From assembly GCA_964482515.1 (NCBI GenBank), contig CAYZXT010000018.1, positions 1 through 49,497 on the forward strand: a stretch of 49,497 bases of DNA. The letters run 5' to 3'. The stretch comes from CAYZXT01 sp964482515 (lineage in GTDB: Bacteria > Elusimicrobiota > Elusimicrobia > FEN-1173). Numbering within the stretch: the first letter of the stretch is position 1; every line of letters begins with the position of its first letter. A program made the position numbers and the translations under genes. Shown here in pieces: positions 1-7,231 of this stretch. Under the pieces are notes generated by a model, which had not been told where the DNA came from, did no database searches, and worked only from the letters and a program-made list of their open reading frames with translations.

Positions 1-425
1 AATTAAAGCTGGGCTTGTTGCGGTGTATATTTAACATAATATATGTTATCGGAAGCTATAGGTGTTGTCGATTGATTGGGTTTTGTGTTGGGTCTGTGCT
101 TTCTGTGTCTTTTGTTTTTAAGTCTTGATTGTGGTCCGGTTCTGGATCCCGGGTTTTGTGTGATTGGTTTGCGTCCGTTTGGTGTCTGTTGGGTGTTGTG
201 GTGATGGGGTTTGGTGTGCACCGATTGGTGCCGTTTGTGAACATCTTATTCAGAATCTGGTGATTCGCAAGGTTTAGTCGGGGTTCGTCTTTGGTGTTGG
301 TGCGCCTTTTCGTTGCCCACAGTCCAATCCCCTGGTCGCCGCCTTCTTTTGTCCACAATGGGCCTACTCTTGTTTAATTACTTATGGTAATAATGTATTA
401 CAAGAACAGCTGGGAGGCCATAAAG
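1..425. other. Gene-free left edge, G/T-rich on the + strand
   Basis: I see no supported gene here. From about 60 to 330 the + strand is dominated by G and T, so minus-strand translations become Thr/Asn/Pro/Gln-rich low-complexity peptides that look like no protein family. The last 50 bases are A/T-rich and precede the Xre gene. A weak promoter-like pair (TTGTTT at 370-375, TAATGT near 391-396) has poor spacing. A ribosome-binding GGGAGG lies about 10 bases upstream of the ATG at 426. Confidence 0.5.
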
Positions 426-722
426 ATGTCACTTTCTCAAAGAATAAAAGATAGACGGGTACTATTAGGTATGAATCAAAAGGCTCTGGCGGATGCGCTT
501 GGCGTGACACAGGGCGCCGTTGCGCAGATTGAATCCGGGGTTCGTTCCCCCTCTTTAGGGTTATTGCCGGGTTTATCGAGGGCCTTAAAGGTATCGATCG
601 ATTATCTTTTGGAGGGTAATTCTTCCGAAATCTTGGATATAGGAGCTTTGAACGCTGCTGATCGGCTTATGGTGCGGCGGTTTTGTGAGTACTTGCTTTG
701 GATTAAAGAGAAGGCGGGATGA
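426..722 (+). CDS. Small Xre-family helix-turn-helix regulator
   Basis: This 98-residue DNA-binding protein is probably a repressor. Residues 5-60 form a Cro/C1-type HTH: an RIKDRR start, then NQKALADALGVTQGAVAQIE, which holds the two recognition helices, then SGVRSPS and a helix ending KVSIDYLLEG. The C-terminal 35 residues (ALNAADRLMVRRFCEYL) are helical and could dimerise. An upstream in-frame ATG at 384 is possible, but 426 has the better ribosome-binding site and matches where Xre proteins usually begin. It converges on the outer-membrane gene that ends at 741. Its target is unknown; stand-alone regulators of this size occur both in chromosomes and in mobile elements. Confidence 0.85.
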   Translation: MSLSQRIKDRRVLLGMNQKALADALGVTQGAVAQIESGVRSPSLGLLPGLSRALKVSIDYLLEGNSSEILDIGALNAADRLMVRRFCEYLLWIKEKAG

Positions 723-740
723 TTTAGTTGTTATGATGAG

Positions 741-2093
741 CTAGAAGTGTACGTGGGCCTCAAGAGTGTATTCAGAGGCTCTCGAGGCAAGATTACCGTA
801 CACCTGACCGGGAAAGAAGTAGGCGACTCCCAACCGGAACGTGACGAACCCGGTATAACGGTAAACTACGCTCCCATCAAGTTCCGCCCCGAGATCGTTT
901 TTCCCCGTGGGTTTGGTCAAAGAGTTGTAGATGAAATAGTCGATGGACGACGTCCAGATGACTCCCTGGGTGCTGTAAATCCCCAACCCCATGGTTTTAA
1001 TCCCTGAAATTCCGATCGGGAGACCCGTCCCTGCTGGAGAAAATGGAGCGCTTCTATCATACGCGTCCGATAGGGTCGCCGCGAAAAGAGATCCGTATCC
1101 TGCCCGCTGCAATCCATCCCAACGTCGCGCAAAACTGGGTCGAAAAGCCTCGTCCCGACTCCTGGTGCCGGCATCGTCTCCCGTTCCCATGGCGTAAATC
1201 GCCCTCACGCCGAATCTCCCCCACTTCATGTTGTCGGTCTGAGCCCCCAACTCCAGTTTTTCCCCGTGCCCGGCCAACTTCATTTTTGTGATCGGGTTTC
1301 CCGGGGCGAGTGTCGCCTCTCCCGTCTGCATGGCATATTCCAATTTATAGTAAGCGTCCTTGAGGTTTCCAAACAGCCTTAGGTCATAATATTGGCGGAC
1401 AACCTTTCCGGCGGTGGTTGTTGAAGTCGGAAGGATATAAATGCTGCCGGTTTTGTTGTTTTCCTGTATCCAACTCAGTTCCCAGCGGTTGTGCTCGCGG
1501 CTTGTGCCGAGGACCGCGCCGTTCAAGTCGGAATCGCTGTGCCCGGCAAGGGACTCGGCGATTTTGGCCGTGAATAAATCCAGATCAAATTTCCAGGGCA
1601 GGTCGACTTGGGCGCGCAGCGCGTTGAAACCCAATTCATCGTCGGATACCAGCATCCCGTCGCCGATGATGATGTGCTGGCGTCCGATGAACAGATTAAC
1701 GCGTTTCCAGGCGATATTCGGCAGGTGGACATAGGCTTCTTCAACAAAGGGCCTTCCGTCTGCGCTCGGATAGCGGGTCAGGGGCGTGGTGCTGCCTTCC
1801 AGTCCCCATATATTGATGGACCGTAAACGCAGTCCGGCTTCCACGTCCTGGTTGAGCCAGCTGGTCATGTAGAAATGCGCATCTTGAGAGTAATAATTGA
1901 GCGAGTCGTTTGTGGCGTTGTCGAGGTCATTGTTATCGATGGAAACGCCCTTGAGTCGGTAATCCATTCCCATGTTCAGGGAAGAGAAATCGGCGGAGAC
2001 GGAGTGCGGTGCCGCCAAAAGGCCGAGCAAACCGATGATAAGGGAATATCGACGGGAAGAAAACGACGGGTGGGCACGATGATAAATCGTCAT
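741..2093 (-). CDS. Outer-membrane beta-barrel, alginate-export-like
   Basis: This is a 450-residue exported protein. The N-terminus has a basic stretch, a hydrophobic core (SLIIGLLGLLAAP) and a likely signal-peptidase site after SVSA near residue 34. The mature part has alternating beta-strand patterns with Trp/Tyr girdles and ends in aromatic Phe (HVHF), as outer-membrane barrels do. The segment around residues 85-165 (FIGRQHIIIGDGMLV and an Arg-rich strand before it) recalls the alginate-export (AlgE-like) barrel family. It would sit in the outer membrane as a channel for a polysaccharide or small solutes; the substrate is not readable. It lies after the terminator of the upstream porin gene, so it probably has its own promoter. 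No strong ribosome-binding site precedes the ATG. Confidence 0.7.
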   Translation of the reverse strand: MTIYHRAHPSFSSRRYSLIIGLLGLLAAPHSVSADFSSLNMGMDYRLKGVSIDNNDLDNATNDSLNYYSQDAHFYMTSWLNQDVEAGLRLRSINIWGLEGSTTPLTRYPSADGRPFVEEAYVHLPNIAWKRVNLFIGRQHIIIGDGMLVSDDELGFNALRAQVDLPWKFDLDLFTAKIAESLAGHSDSDLNGAVLGTSREHNRWELSWIQENNKTGSIYILPTSTTTAGKVVRQYYDLRLFGNLKDAYYKLEYAMQTGEATLAPGNPITKMKLAGHGEKLELGAQTDNMKWGRFGVRAIYAMGTGDDAGTRSRDEAFRPSFARRWDGLQRAGYGSLFAATLSDAYDRSAPFSPAGTGLPIGISGIKTMGLGIYSTQGVIWTSSIDYFIYNSLTKPTGKNDLGAELDGSVVYRYTGFVTFRLGVAYFFPGQVYGNLASRASEYTLEAHVHF

Positions 2094-2134
2094 GACCGGT
2101 TCATTTTAGCATCCGAGGTTGTGGGGAGCAAGAA

Positions 2135-2175
2135 AAAAGAAACCCCCTCCCCAAGGGCAATTAGGGGAGGGGGTT
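2135..2175 (-). terminator. Rho-independent terminator after the porin gene
   Basis: A perfect 12-bp inverted repeat (AACCCCCTCCCC at 2141-2152, GGGGAGGGGGTT at 2164-2175) encloses an 11-base loop. On the minus strand it is followed by a T-run (complement of AAAAAA near 2132-2138). It starts about 24 bases after the stop codon of the gene ending at 2199, so it terminates that gene and separates it from the barrel gene starting at 2093. Confidence 0.88.
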
Positions 2176-2198
2176 GAAAAGAACGCCTTCTCTATCCG

Positions 2199-3674
2199 CT
2201 AACGAGTTCTTTTCGGCGTTGTCCTGGGAGCAGGCGTTGACGAAGCGGCCGGCATCGCTTGCTCGGGAGCCATCCCGGACGTCGGGCCGAATTTAATCGC
2301 AAGTCTGGCGAAGAACTTATCCAGAGAGTCCGATTTTGTGCTGGCGGCCCCGCCGACCCATTGAGCCAATCCTTTTCCGGCATTCAGCATGGCATAACCC
2401 AAGGACATGCGAATGTTGTTGGTATGGATGTAGCCGATCGAAAGGTCGATCTCGTTGCCGAGGTTCTTGCTGAACCCGGCCGGCACTTTGCTGAACTTGG
2501 CGATGTAATAGTCCGCGTTCAGCGTGACTTTGGGCGCGGGCGGAAGAACGAAATAACCGCCGAGGTTGATGATGGTGAGACCGGCGCTGCCGGTCCCCGT
2601 GTCTAGTCCCGCGCCGGGAAGGCCCGTGCCGACCGCGAACGCGTTGCTGTTGCTGAGAATTTCGCCGTACCGGTAATCGGAGGCGGCAAAGCCGATGTTG
2701 CGGAAGTCATGGAAGGCTTTGTCGTTGGAGTCTGCGTTGGCGTCGCCGGAGGCGCTCGCGTATTTCAAATGACCGCCGAAACCGTTGGCCGCGTCATCAT
2801 AAAGGGCATGAAGCAACAGGGCGCTGCCCTTATGCTTCGTTTTCCCTCCAGCGGTATTCTGCTGACCGCCGTTGCGGGCATATTCAAGTCCCAGGCGGAC
2901 GGCTTCGTCCATGAGGTTGACCCCGGCGCGAAAGTCCAAGATCGTCAATGTGTTGTTATCGGAGACCGTGGGGCCGTTGCTGTTCGTTCCTTGATAAAGG
3001 CCGATCTCCAGTGGAACAGTGACGTCCGGGCTGGTGATCAGCTCGGAGGATCGGGCAGTGATCCAGCTGACGTTGATGTCTCCGGTTCCGGCCGCATCGG
3101 TCACCGCGACGGGATGGCCTTCGCGCGGTTTTCCGGTCACGCCGGTGACATGGACCAGGCCGATTTTCTTCGTTAAGGATACCGCGTCCAGAAAGTTCAC
3201 CGAAAGGTTGTCGTCGTTATACGGTCCGGCGTACACGAGAAAATCCCCGGGGCGTCCGACGAACTGGCGGCCTCCGCGGACTTGATCGATATATAAGAAA
3301 TCATTGAGGTCGAGATAAAGGTTGACGATGCCTATGATCCCGGCTTCAGCGGTTATGGTGTCCGCGCCGCTTCCCGCCTGGTTCGGCGTGACGCTTGTGC
3401 CCGCCCCCGCGCTCACGGAGGTCCGGGCCATTTCAATGCGGCCGTTCACGCCGTCGGTCACTTCGGCGTTCAGTCCGAGGCGGACGCGCGAGTTGACGGC
3501 GCCGCGATGGTCGTTGATTCCGTCGTTAATGTCGGACTCGTTGGCCGCCTGTTGGCCGGCCGCTTCCACGGAGCCATCCGCCGAAACGTTTTGAAAAAGA
3601 CCCCACATTTCGGCCCATCCTGATTGGGAGCCGATGAGCAATGTCATCGACAGAATCACTAGGTATTTCTTCAT
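2199..3674 (-). CDS. Porin-like outer-membrane protein with Pro/Ala/Thr tail
   Basis: This is a 491-residue exported protein with a clear signal peptide (MKKYLVILSMTLLIGSQSGWA, cleavage near 21). The mature part alternates short polar turns with amphipathic strands, for example DFLYIDQVRGGRQFVGRPGD around 130, FRAGVNLMDEAVRLGLEYAR, HLKYASASGDAN and NADYYIAKF. This is typical of large porin barrels. The last strand (FFARLAIKFG) ends about 30 residues before the C-terminus. It is followed by a low-complexity Pro/Ala/Thr/Arg tail, unusual because barrels normally end with the terminal aromatic strand. A sigma70-like promoter lies upstream and a strong terminator downstream, so it is probably a single-gene unit. 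The family is not identified more closely; the role as a general or sugar porin is inferred. Confidence 0.7.
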   Translation of the reverse strand: MKKYLVILSMTLLIGSQSGWAEMWGLFQNVSADGSVEAAGQQAANESDINDGINDHRGAVNSRVRLGLNAEVTDGVNGRIEMARTSVSAGAGTSVTPNQAGSGADTITAEAGIIGIVNLYLDLNDFLYIDQVRGGRQFVGRPGDFLVYAGPYNDDNLSVNFLDAVSLTKKIGLVHVTGVTGKPREGHPVAVTDAAGTGDINVSWITARSSELITSPDVTVPLEIGLYQGTNSNGPTVSDNNTLTILDFRAGVNLMDEAVRLGLEYARNGGQQNTAGGKTKHKGSALLLHALYDDAANGFGGHLKYASASGDANADSNDKAFHDFRNIGFAASDYRYGEILSNSNAFAVGTGLPGAGLDTGTGSAGLTIINLGGYFVLPPAPKVTLNADYYIAKFSKVPAGFSKNLGNEIDLSIGYIHTNNIRMSLGYAMLNAGKGLAQWVGGAASTKSDSLDKFFARLAIKFGPTSGMAPEQAMPAASSTPAPRTTPKRTR

Positions 3675-3768
3675 CTTTGAAGGTTCCCCTTTTCTTTTAT
3701 GGATTGGTCGCTGCTCGATAACGAATAAAGGATGGATGAAACGGTTGGAGTTTATTCATATAGTCAGG

Positions 3769-3798
3769 ATTCTAACATCGCCCCAAGAGGAAAGTCAA
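3769..3798 (-). promoter_or_regulatory. Sigma70-type promoter of the porin-like gene
   Basis: On the minus strand, TTGACT (3793-3798) and TAGAAT (3769-3774) are separated by 18 bases, close to the -35/-10 consensus. Transcription would start near 3762, giving a leader of about 88 bases before the ATG at 3674. The promoter follows directly after the stop of the TPR gene at 3810. Confidence 0.6.
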
Positions 3799-3809
3799 CC
3801 GAAGAGGAA

Positions 3810-4499
3810 TTATTTTTTTACCTGGCCCTGTTTTTCTTGCTGGAATTTGATTTGGAGGATGTAGTCTTGCGCAGCCTTGGCCCAAGGGCTGTCCGGATAA
3901 AGCGTGACGAGCCGCTCGAAGGTGTTTTGGGCGTCGGACCATTTCTGTTGGACCATCTGGATGCGTCCCGTGGCTTCATGGGCCCGCGGAGCCGAAAAGT
4001 GGTCCGGGAAATCTTTGAGGAATTGGCCGTAGGAGGCCAACGCGTCGTCCCATTTCTGGAATTGTTCTTGGGCCTGCGCCAAATCTATCTGGGCCAGGGC
4101 GCGCAGTTCCTTGGAAGGTGATTGGCGGACGGCGGTCTGGTAGGCAGCGATGGATTCCGTCGCTTTTCCTTGGGCGGAGAAAATATCGCCCTGCAACATA
4201 TAGGTCTGCGCGATCAATGCGCCGGACCGATTGGATGCGGTGATCTGGTCGATGGTCTGCAGCGCTTCGGTTTGCTGGCCCCGGTTGGCGAGCGAAGACG
4301 CGTAGGAAAGCTGTTCCCAGGCGCGCCCTTTGAGCTTGTTCAAATTGACGATGACGAAGGCGCCCAAGGCGCCGGCCACGACAGCCACCGCGAGAGCCAA
4401 CCCAACCTGCTGCCAATGGTCGGCGATCCAGAGAGCGCTGCGGCTCATTCTCTGGTTATGGGCGAAGTCCTTGTGTTGTTCGGGTGCCAAAGTGGCCAT
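3810..4499 (-). CDS. YfgM-like membrane-anchored TPR protein
   Basis: This is a 229-residue protein with a cytoplasmic N-terminus (about 1-28), one transmembrane helix (about 30-52, VGLALAVAVVAGALGAFVIV) and a helical-repeat C-terminal part. Repeats run through AQTYMLQGDIFSAQGKATES, ALAQIDLAQAQEQFQKWDDA and HEATGRIQMVQQKWSDAQ. Size and layout match the YfgM/TPR_21 group, which in E. coli works at the Sec translocon with periplasmic chaperones and BamB; a similar chaperone-like role is inferred. The ATG at 4499 has an upstream GAGG. The gene begins about 40 bases after tRNA-Arg, so both may share a transcript. No terminator was seen after it. Confidence 0.7.
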   Translation of the reverse strand: MATLAPEQHKDFAHNQRMSRSALWIADHWQQVGLALAVAVVAGALGAFVIVNLNKLKGRAWEQLSYASSLANRGQQTEALQTIDQITASNRSGALIAQTYMLQGDIFSAQGKATESIAAYQTAVRQSPSKELRALAQIDLAQAQEQFQKWDDALASYGQFLKDFPDHFSAPRAHEATGRIQMVQQKWSDAQNTFERLVTLYPDSPWAKAAQDYILQIKFQQEKQGQVKK

Positions 4500-4537
4500 G
4501 AAAACCTCGTTGATCTAAAGGGTCGATTTAACCCTCA

Positions 4538-4611
4538 CGCCCCCGGGCGGAGTTGAACCACCAACCTTCTCCTTAGGACGGAGCAGCTCTATCCAGTTGA
4601 GCTACGGGGGC
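4538..4611 (-). tRNA. tRNA-Arg (CCT anticodon)
   Basis: This is a 74-nt cloverleaf. The acceptor arms GCCCCCG/CGGGGGC pair perfectly, the T stem GGTGG/CCGCC encloses TTCAACT, and the D arm contains the GCTC...GAGC pair. The anticodon loop GTCCTAA gives anticodon CCT, reading AGG. The discriminator base is G and CCA is not encoded. The base at position 32 (G) is unusual. Confidence 0.92.
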
Positions 4612-4650
4612 GAGAGCGTTAAATCCGTCCGGCGGACGCAACTGAAAGCC

Positions 4651-4679
4651 ATCCTATCACATCGGTCAAATGAGAGCAA
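4651..4679 (-). promoter_or_regulatory. Possible promoter of tRNA-Arg
   Basis: On the minus strand, TTGCTC (4674-4679) and TAGGAT (4651-4656) are 17 bases apart. This puts the start near 4644, about 33 bases before the tRNA 5' end. Each hexamer matches the consensus at 4 of 6 positions, so this is only a candidate. Confidence 0.35.
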
Positions 4680-4691
4680 TTGCGCTCGGAA

Positions 4692-5219
4692 TCAATATTG
4701 AATCAGAGAATGGATCTCCCACTTGGAAACCTTTTTCCGTCCGCCGAGAAAGAGGAGTTCGATCAAAAATGCCATGGCGGTCACGTCGGCACCGCAGCCT
4801 TCGACGAGTTCCGCCGCAGCCTGCGCCGTTCCGCCAGTGGCCAGGACATCGTCCACGATCAAAACCTTGTCGCCGGCGCCCAGGGCGTCCACATGCATCT
4901 CCAATATATCGGCGCCATACTCCAGCTGGTACGTCGCGGCGCGGGTCCGATACGGAAGTTTCCCCTTTTTTCGCACAGGGATGAATCCCGCGCCCAGCGC
5001 CGTCGCTATCGCGCCGCCGAAGATGAAACCGCGCGATTCGATGGCGACGACTTTATTGATGGAGCGGCCGCGGAACGGTTCGATCAATTGTGTGACGGCT
5101 TGGTGGAAGGATTGAGAGTCGGCCAAGAGAGGCGTTATATCTTTGAAGACGATCCCCTTTTTTGGGAAGTCGGGAACATCTCGGATCAAGCTTTTTAAGT
5201 TCGTATTTTTGGCGGGCAC
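4692..5219 (-). CDS. apt: Adenine phosphoribosyltransferase
   Basis: Apt converts adenine and PRPP to AMP and pyrophosphate in cytosolic purine salvage. The 175-residue length is normal. Diagnostic features are the N-terminal IRDVPDFPKKGIVFKDITPLL (family signature, about 12-32), ESRGFIFGGAIA (61-72) and the PRPP-binding loop VLIVDDVLATGGTA (119-132), with the acidic pair and TGGT turn intact. The likely start codon is GTG at 5219; no in-frame ATG lies near it. It follows the sigma-factor gene by 22 bases, suggesting a shared transcript. Confidence 0.96.
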   Translation of the reverse strand: MPAKNTNLKSLIRDVPDFPKKGIVFKDITPLLADSQSFHQAVTQLIEPFRGRSINKVVAIESRGFIFGGAIATALGAGFIPVRKKGKLPYRTRAATYQLEYGADILEMHVDALGAGDKVLIVDDVLATGGTAQAAAELVEGCGADVTAMAFLIELLFLGGRKKVSKWEIHSLIQY

Positions 5220-5241
5220 GACGTTTTGTGTGTGAATGTGA

Positions 5242-6072
5242 TCAGACCATCCCTGTTCTCTGCGCTAGGCGGCGCAGCCGCAGAAGCCCGCGTTCTTCCA
5301 ATTGGCGCACGCGCTCGCGGGACAAACGAAGCTTTTTCCCCACTTCCTCCAAGGTCATGCGGTCCTTGCCGTTTAGGCCGAAACGCATTTCCAAAATCTT
5401 CCGTTCGCGATCTCCTATGCTGTCGAGCGCTTTACCCAACTCGTCCTGCGTGCGGAGGACTGTCAGCATTTCGTCGGGCCCCTGCTCCGCTTTGTTCGAT
5501 ACGATGTCGCGTATGAAAAGATTCTCCTCTTCGTCCAGCGGCGTGTCCAGGCTGCCGACGCCCTTGGAGGCTTCATGGGCGTCCAGGACGCCTTTCACCT
5601 GGCGGGCCGAAAGGTTCAGTTTCGTGGCCATCTCCTTCAGCGTCGGATCTCGCCCGAGGGAGCTGTGCATCCGGTCCCACTCCTTCATCCATTTACGGAG
5701 CGCTTCCCAGGCGTGGGGCGGAATGCGGATCGTTTTGGATTGCTCGTCCAGCGCGCGGCGCACGGCCTGTTCGATCCAGTAGGCGGCGTAGGTCGAGAAA
5801 CGGAAACCGCGCTCGGGGTCGAATTTTTCCACCGCATGCATGAGGCCAAGGTTCCCCTCTTCGATGAGGTCGAGGAAGTCCACTCCGACGCGGTAATATT
5901 TTTTGGCGATGGGGATGACCAGCCGGAGGTTGGCTTCCACGAGGCGGAGGGATGCTTTTTTGTCGCCTTTCTTTGAGCGCTTCCAAAGCTCGACCAACTC
6001 TTCCTTGGTGACTTCCTGCAAACGCTTAATTCCGCGGAAGTATAGGGTGACCGGATCCAAGCTGTCTCTCAT
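5242..6072 (-). CDS. Short primary-type sigma-70 factor (RpoD/RpoS-like)
   Basis: This is a 276-residue RNA polymerase sigma subunit. A short region-1.2-like segment (DPVTLYFRGIKRLQEVTKEE) is followed by region 2 (about 39-110). Region 2 carries the core-binding and -10 recognition signature DLIEEGNLGLMHAVEKFDPE then FSTYAAYWIEQAVRRAL. Region 3 spans about 120-200, and region 4 has the HTH TLEEVGKKLRLSRERVRQLE (240-259). It lacks region 1.1 and is much shorter than a housekeeping RpoD. YWIEQAV replaces the usual WWIRQAI, so it is best called a group 2 (stress or stationary phase) sigma, although it could be the vegetative one in a reduced genome. AAGGAGAGG lies at ideal spacing before the ATG. 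Confidence 0.9.
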   Translation of the reverse strand: MRDSLDPVTLYFRGIKRLQEVTKEELVELWKRSKKGDKKASLRLVEANLRLVIPIAKKYYRVGVDFLDLIEEGNLGLMHAVEKFDPERGFRFSTYAAYWIEQAVRRALDEQSKTIRIPPHAWEALRKWMKEWDRMHSSLGRDPTLKEMATKLNLSARQVKGVLDAHEASKGVGSLDTPLDEEENLFIRDIVSNKAEQGPDEMLTVLRTQDELGKALDSIGDRERKILEMRFGLNGKDRMTLEEVGKKLRLSRERVRQLEERGLLRLRRLAQRTGMV

Positions 6073-6121
6073 TCAATCCTCTCCTTAAAGTAATCCGTGG
6101 TGCGGAATCATCGAGCTAAAA

Positions 6122-6415
6122 TCAAACTATCGAAAAATCCTCTGCCGGGTCGTTCAGCGCCGAGACCGGGAAGCTTTCGGTCCGCTCGACGCGCGCCCAG
6201 GAGCTTCCCTTGCCGACATGCGCGAGGAACTCCTGCAGGATCGCTTCGTCGCCTTCGGCCTCCATTTCAACCGACCCGTCCGGAAGGTTCCTTACCCATC
6301 CGCGCAGCCCGAACTCTTGGGCGGTCTGCAGGCAAAAATAACGGAAACCGACACCTTGCACGCGGCCGAAAACACGGATGCGTTGCCGGACGCGGGCCGC
6401 GCGGGGCGCCGTCAT
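6122..6415 (-). CDS. acyP: Acylphosphatase
   Basis: This is a 97-residue enzyme that hydrolyses acyl phosphates such as acetyl phosphate or carbamoyl phosphate. The two signature motifs are present: GRVQGVGFRYF with the phosphate-binding Arg at 25, and GWVRNLPDGSVE with the catalytic Asn at 43. The ATG overlaps the stop codon of the upstream exported-protein gene (ATGA at 6412-6415), so translation is probably coupled although the two proteins have no obvious shared function. The C-terminus is slightly longer than usual. The gap to the sigma gene is about 49 bases. Confidence 0.95.
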   Translation of the reverse strand: MTAPRAARVRQRIRVFGRVQGVGFRYFCLQTAQEFGLRGWVRNLPDGSVEMEAEGDEAILQEFLAHVGKGSSWARVERTESFPVSALNDPAEDFSIV

Positions 6416-7125
6416 CCCGAGATCGTGATGCCGAAGAAAATTCGATCGAAGAAATTCATGGGCTCGCCAATTTTGGTCAGGAACAAGTCGAGGCGAATGG
6501 CGTCGGACAAGAGATACCGCCAGCCCGCGGCCGCGCGTTTGTCCAGCGAATCATAGTCGACCATTAATTTCTGCACGGTGAACGAATAGCTGACCGAAGA
6601 AAAGAACCCCACCGTGCGATCACCGTTGCTGAGGCGCGCATGTTGCGGACCGCCGTCCAGCCTGAAGCCGCCCAATTCCCGCGGCGAGATTGCCAGGTAA
6701 TATGTGTGCCGGATAACGCCCACAGCACCGTCCACCCACGCTTTCTCCGCATGGAGGAATTGATACTTGGCATGCAGATTGATGTGCGGCGCCCGCTCTC
6801 GATACGTTTTGCGCGTGAACGGCGTGATGGGCGTCGCGTCCCGCAAATCGAAGGAAGTTCCGAACTCCACGTTTCGCGGCCAAGCATACGACAAACCGAG
6901 TATGAACCGATGGAGGCCGATGCTTCCTGTTTTGTACTCCAGTGTTTTTCCGGAGATCGCCACGATGTTTCCGGTCGGACCGCGCAGGCTTTGAGCGGTC
7001 AGATCAAAATCATCATCGGCGCAAACCGCCGTGGCGGACGCGAGCGCGACCGCCAGCAGCAACAGGCAAAGGCTCGGTTTGAACAACGAACGATGAAAAG
7101 ATCTGGACGAATTTCGGTTTTTCAT
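6412..7125 (-). CDS. Exported beta-barrel-like protein of unknown function
   Basis: This is a 237-residue protein with a signal peptide (basic start, hydrophobic SLCLLLLAVALASATAVCA, cleavage near 36). The mature part alternates hydrophobic and polar residues as in a small outer-membrane barrel: HRFILGLSYAWPRNVEFGTSFDL, HINLHAKYQFLHAEKAWVDGAVGV, FFSSVSYSFTVQKLMVDYDS and IRLDLFLTKIG. I do not recognise a named family. The early strand after GPTGNIVAISGKTLE resembles small barrels annotated near exopolysaccharide genes, but that is a weak impression. It is translationally coupled to acyP downstream. Upstream lies tRNA-Pro, 27 bases before its start. Confidence 0.6.
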   Translation of the reverse strand: MKNRNSSRSFHRSLFKPSLCLLLLAVALASATAVCADDDFDLTAQSLRGPTGNIVAISGKTLEYKTGSIGLHRFILGLSYAWPRNVEFGTSFDLRDATPITPFTRKTYRERAPHINLHAKYQFLHAEKAWVDGAVGVIRHTYYLAISPRELGGFRLDGGPQHARLSNGDRTVGFFSSVSYSFTVQKLMVDYDSLDKRAAAGWRYLLSDAIRLDLFLTKIGEPMNFFDRIFFGITISG

Positions 7126-7152
7126 TCGACGGCCACGCCCTCCTTAAGGGTC

Positions 7153-7225
7153 TCGGGGTGCGGGGACTTGAACCCCGGACCTCTTGGTCCCGAACCAAGC
7201 GCGCTACCAGCTGCGCTACACCCCG
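7153..7225 (-). tRNA. tRNA-Pro (CGG anticodon)
   Basis: This is a 73-nt cloverleaf. The acceptor CGGGGTG/CACCCCG pairs fully, the D arm is GCGC/GCGC, the anticodon stem CTTGG/CCAAG holds loop TTCGGGA (anticodon CGG), and the T stem CGGGG/CCCCG encloses TTCAAGT. The discriminator is A and CCA is not encoded. It lies 6 bases after the acyltransferase stop codon, so it is likely processed from a longer transcript. Confidence 0.94.
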
Positions 7226-7231
7226 GGATCC

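Noticed and set aside
349..357. TTGTCCACA as a DnaA box and possible replication origin
   Set aside because: It is a single near-match with no cluster of boxes, and neither dnaA nor dnaN is nearby. Chance is sufficient.
56..358. Minus-strand open frame of 100 codons at the left edge
   Set aside because: The Thr/Asn/Pro/Gln-rich composition results from the G/T skew of the other strand. There is no ribosome-binding site, no domain, and it overlaps another equally low-complexity frame.
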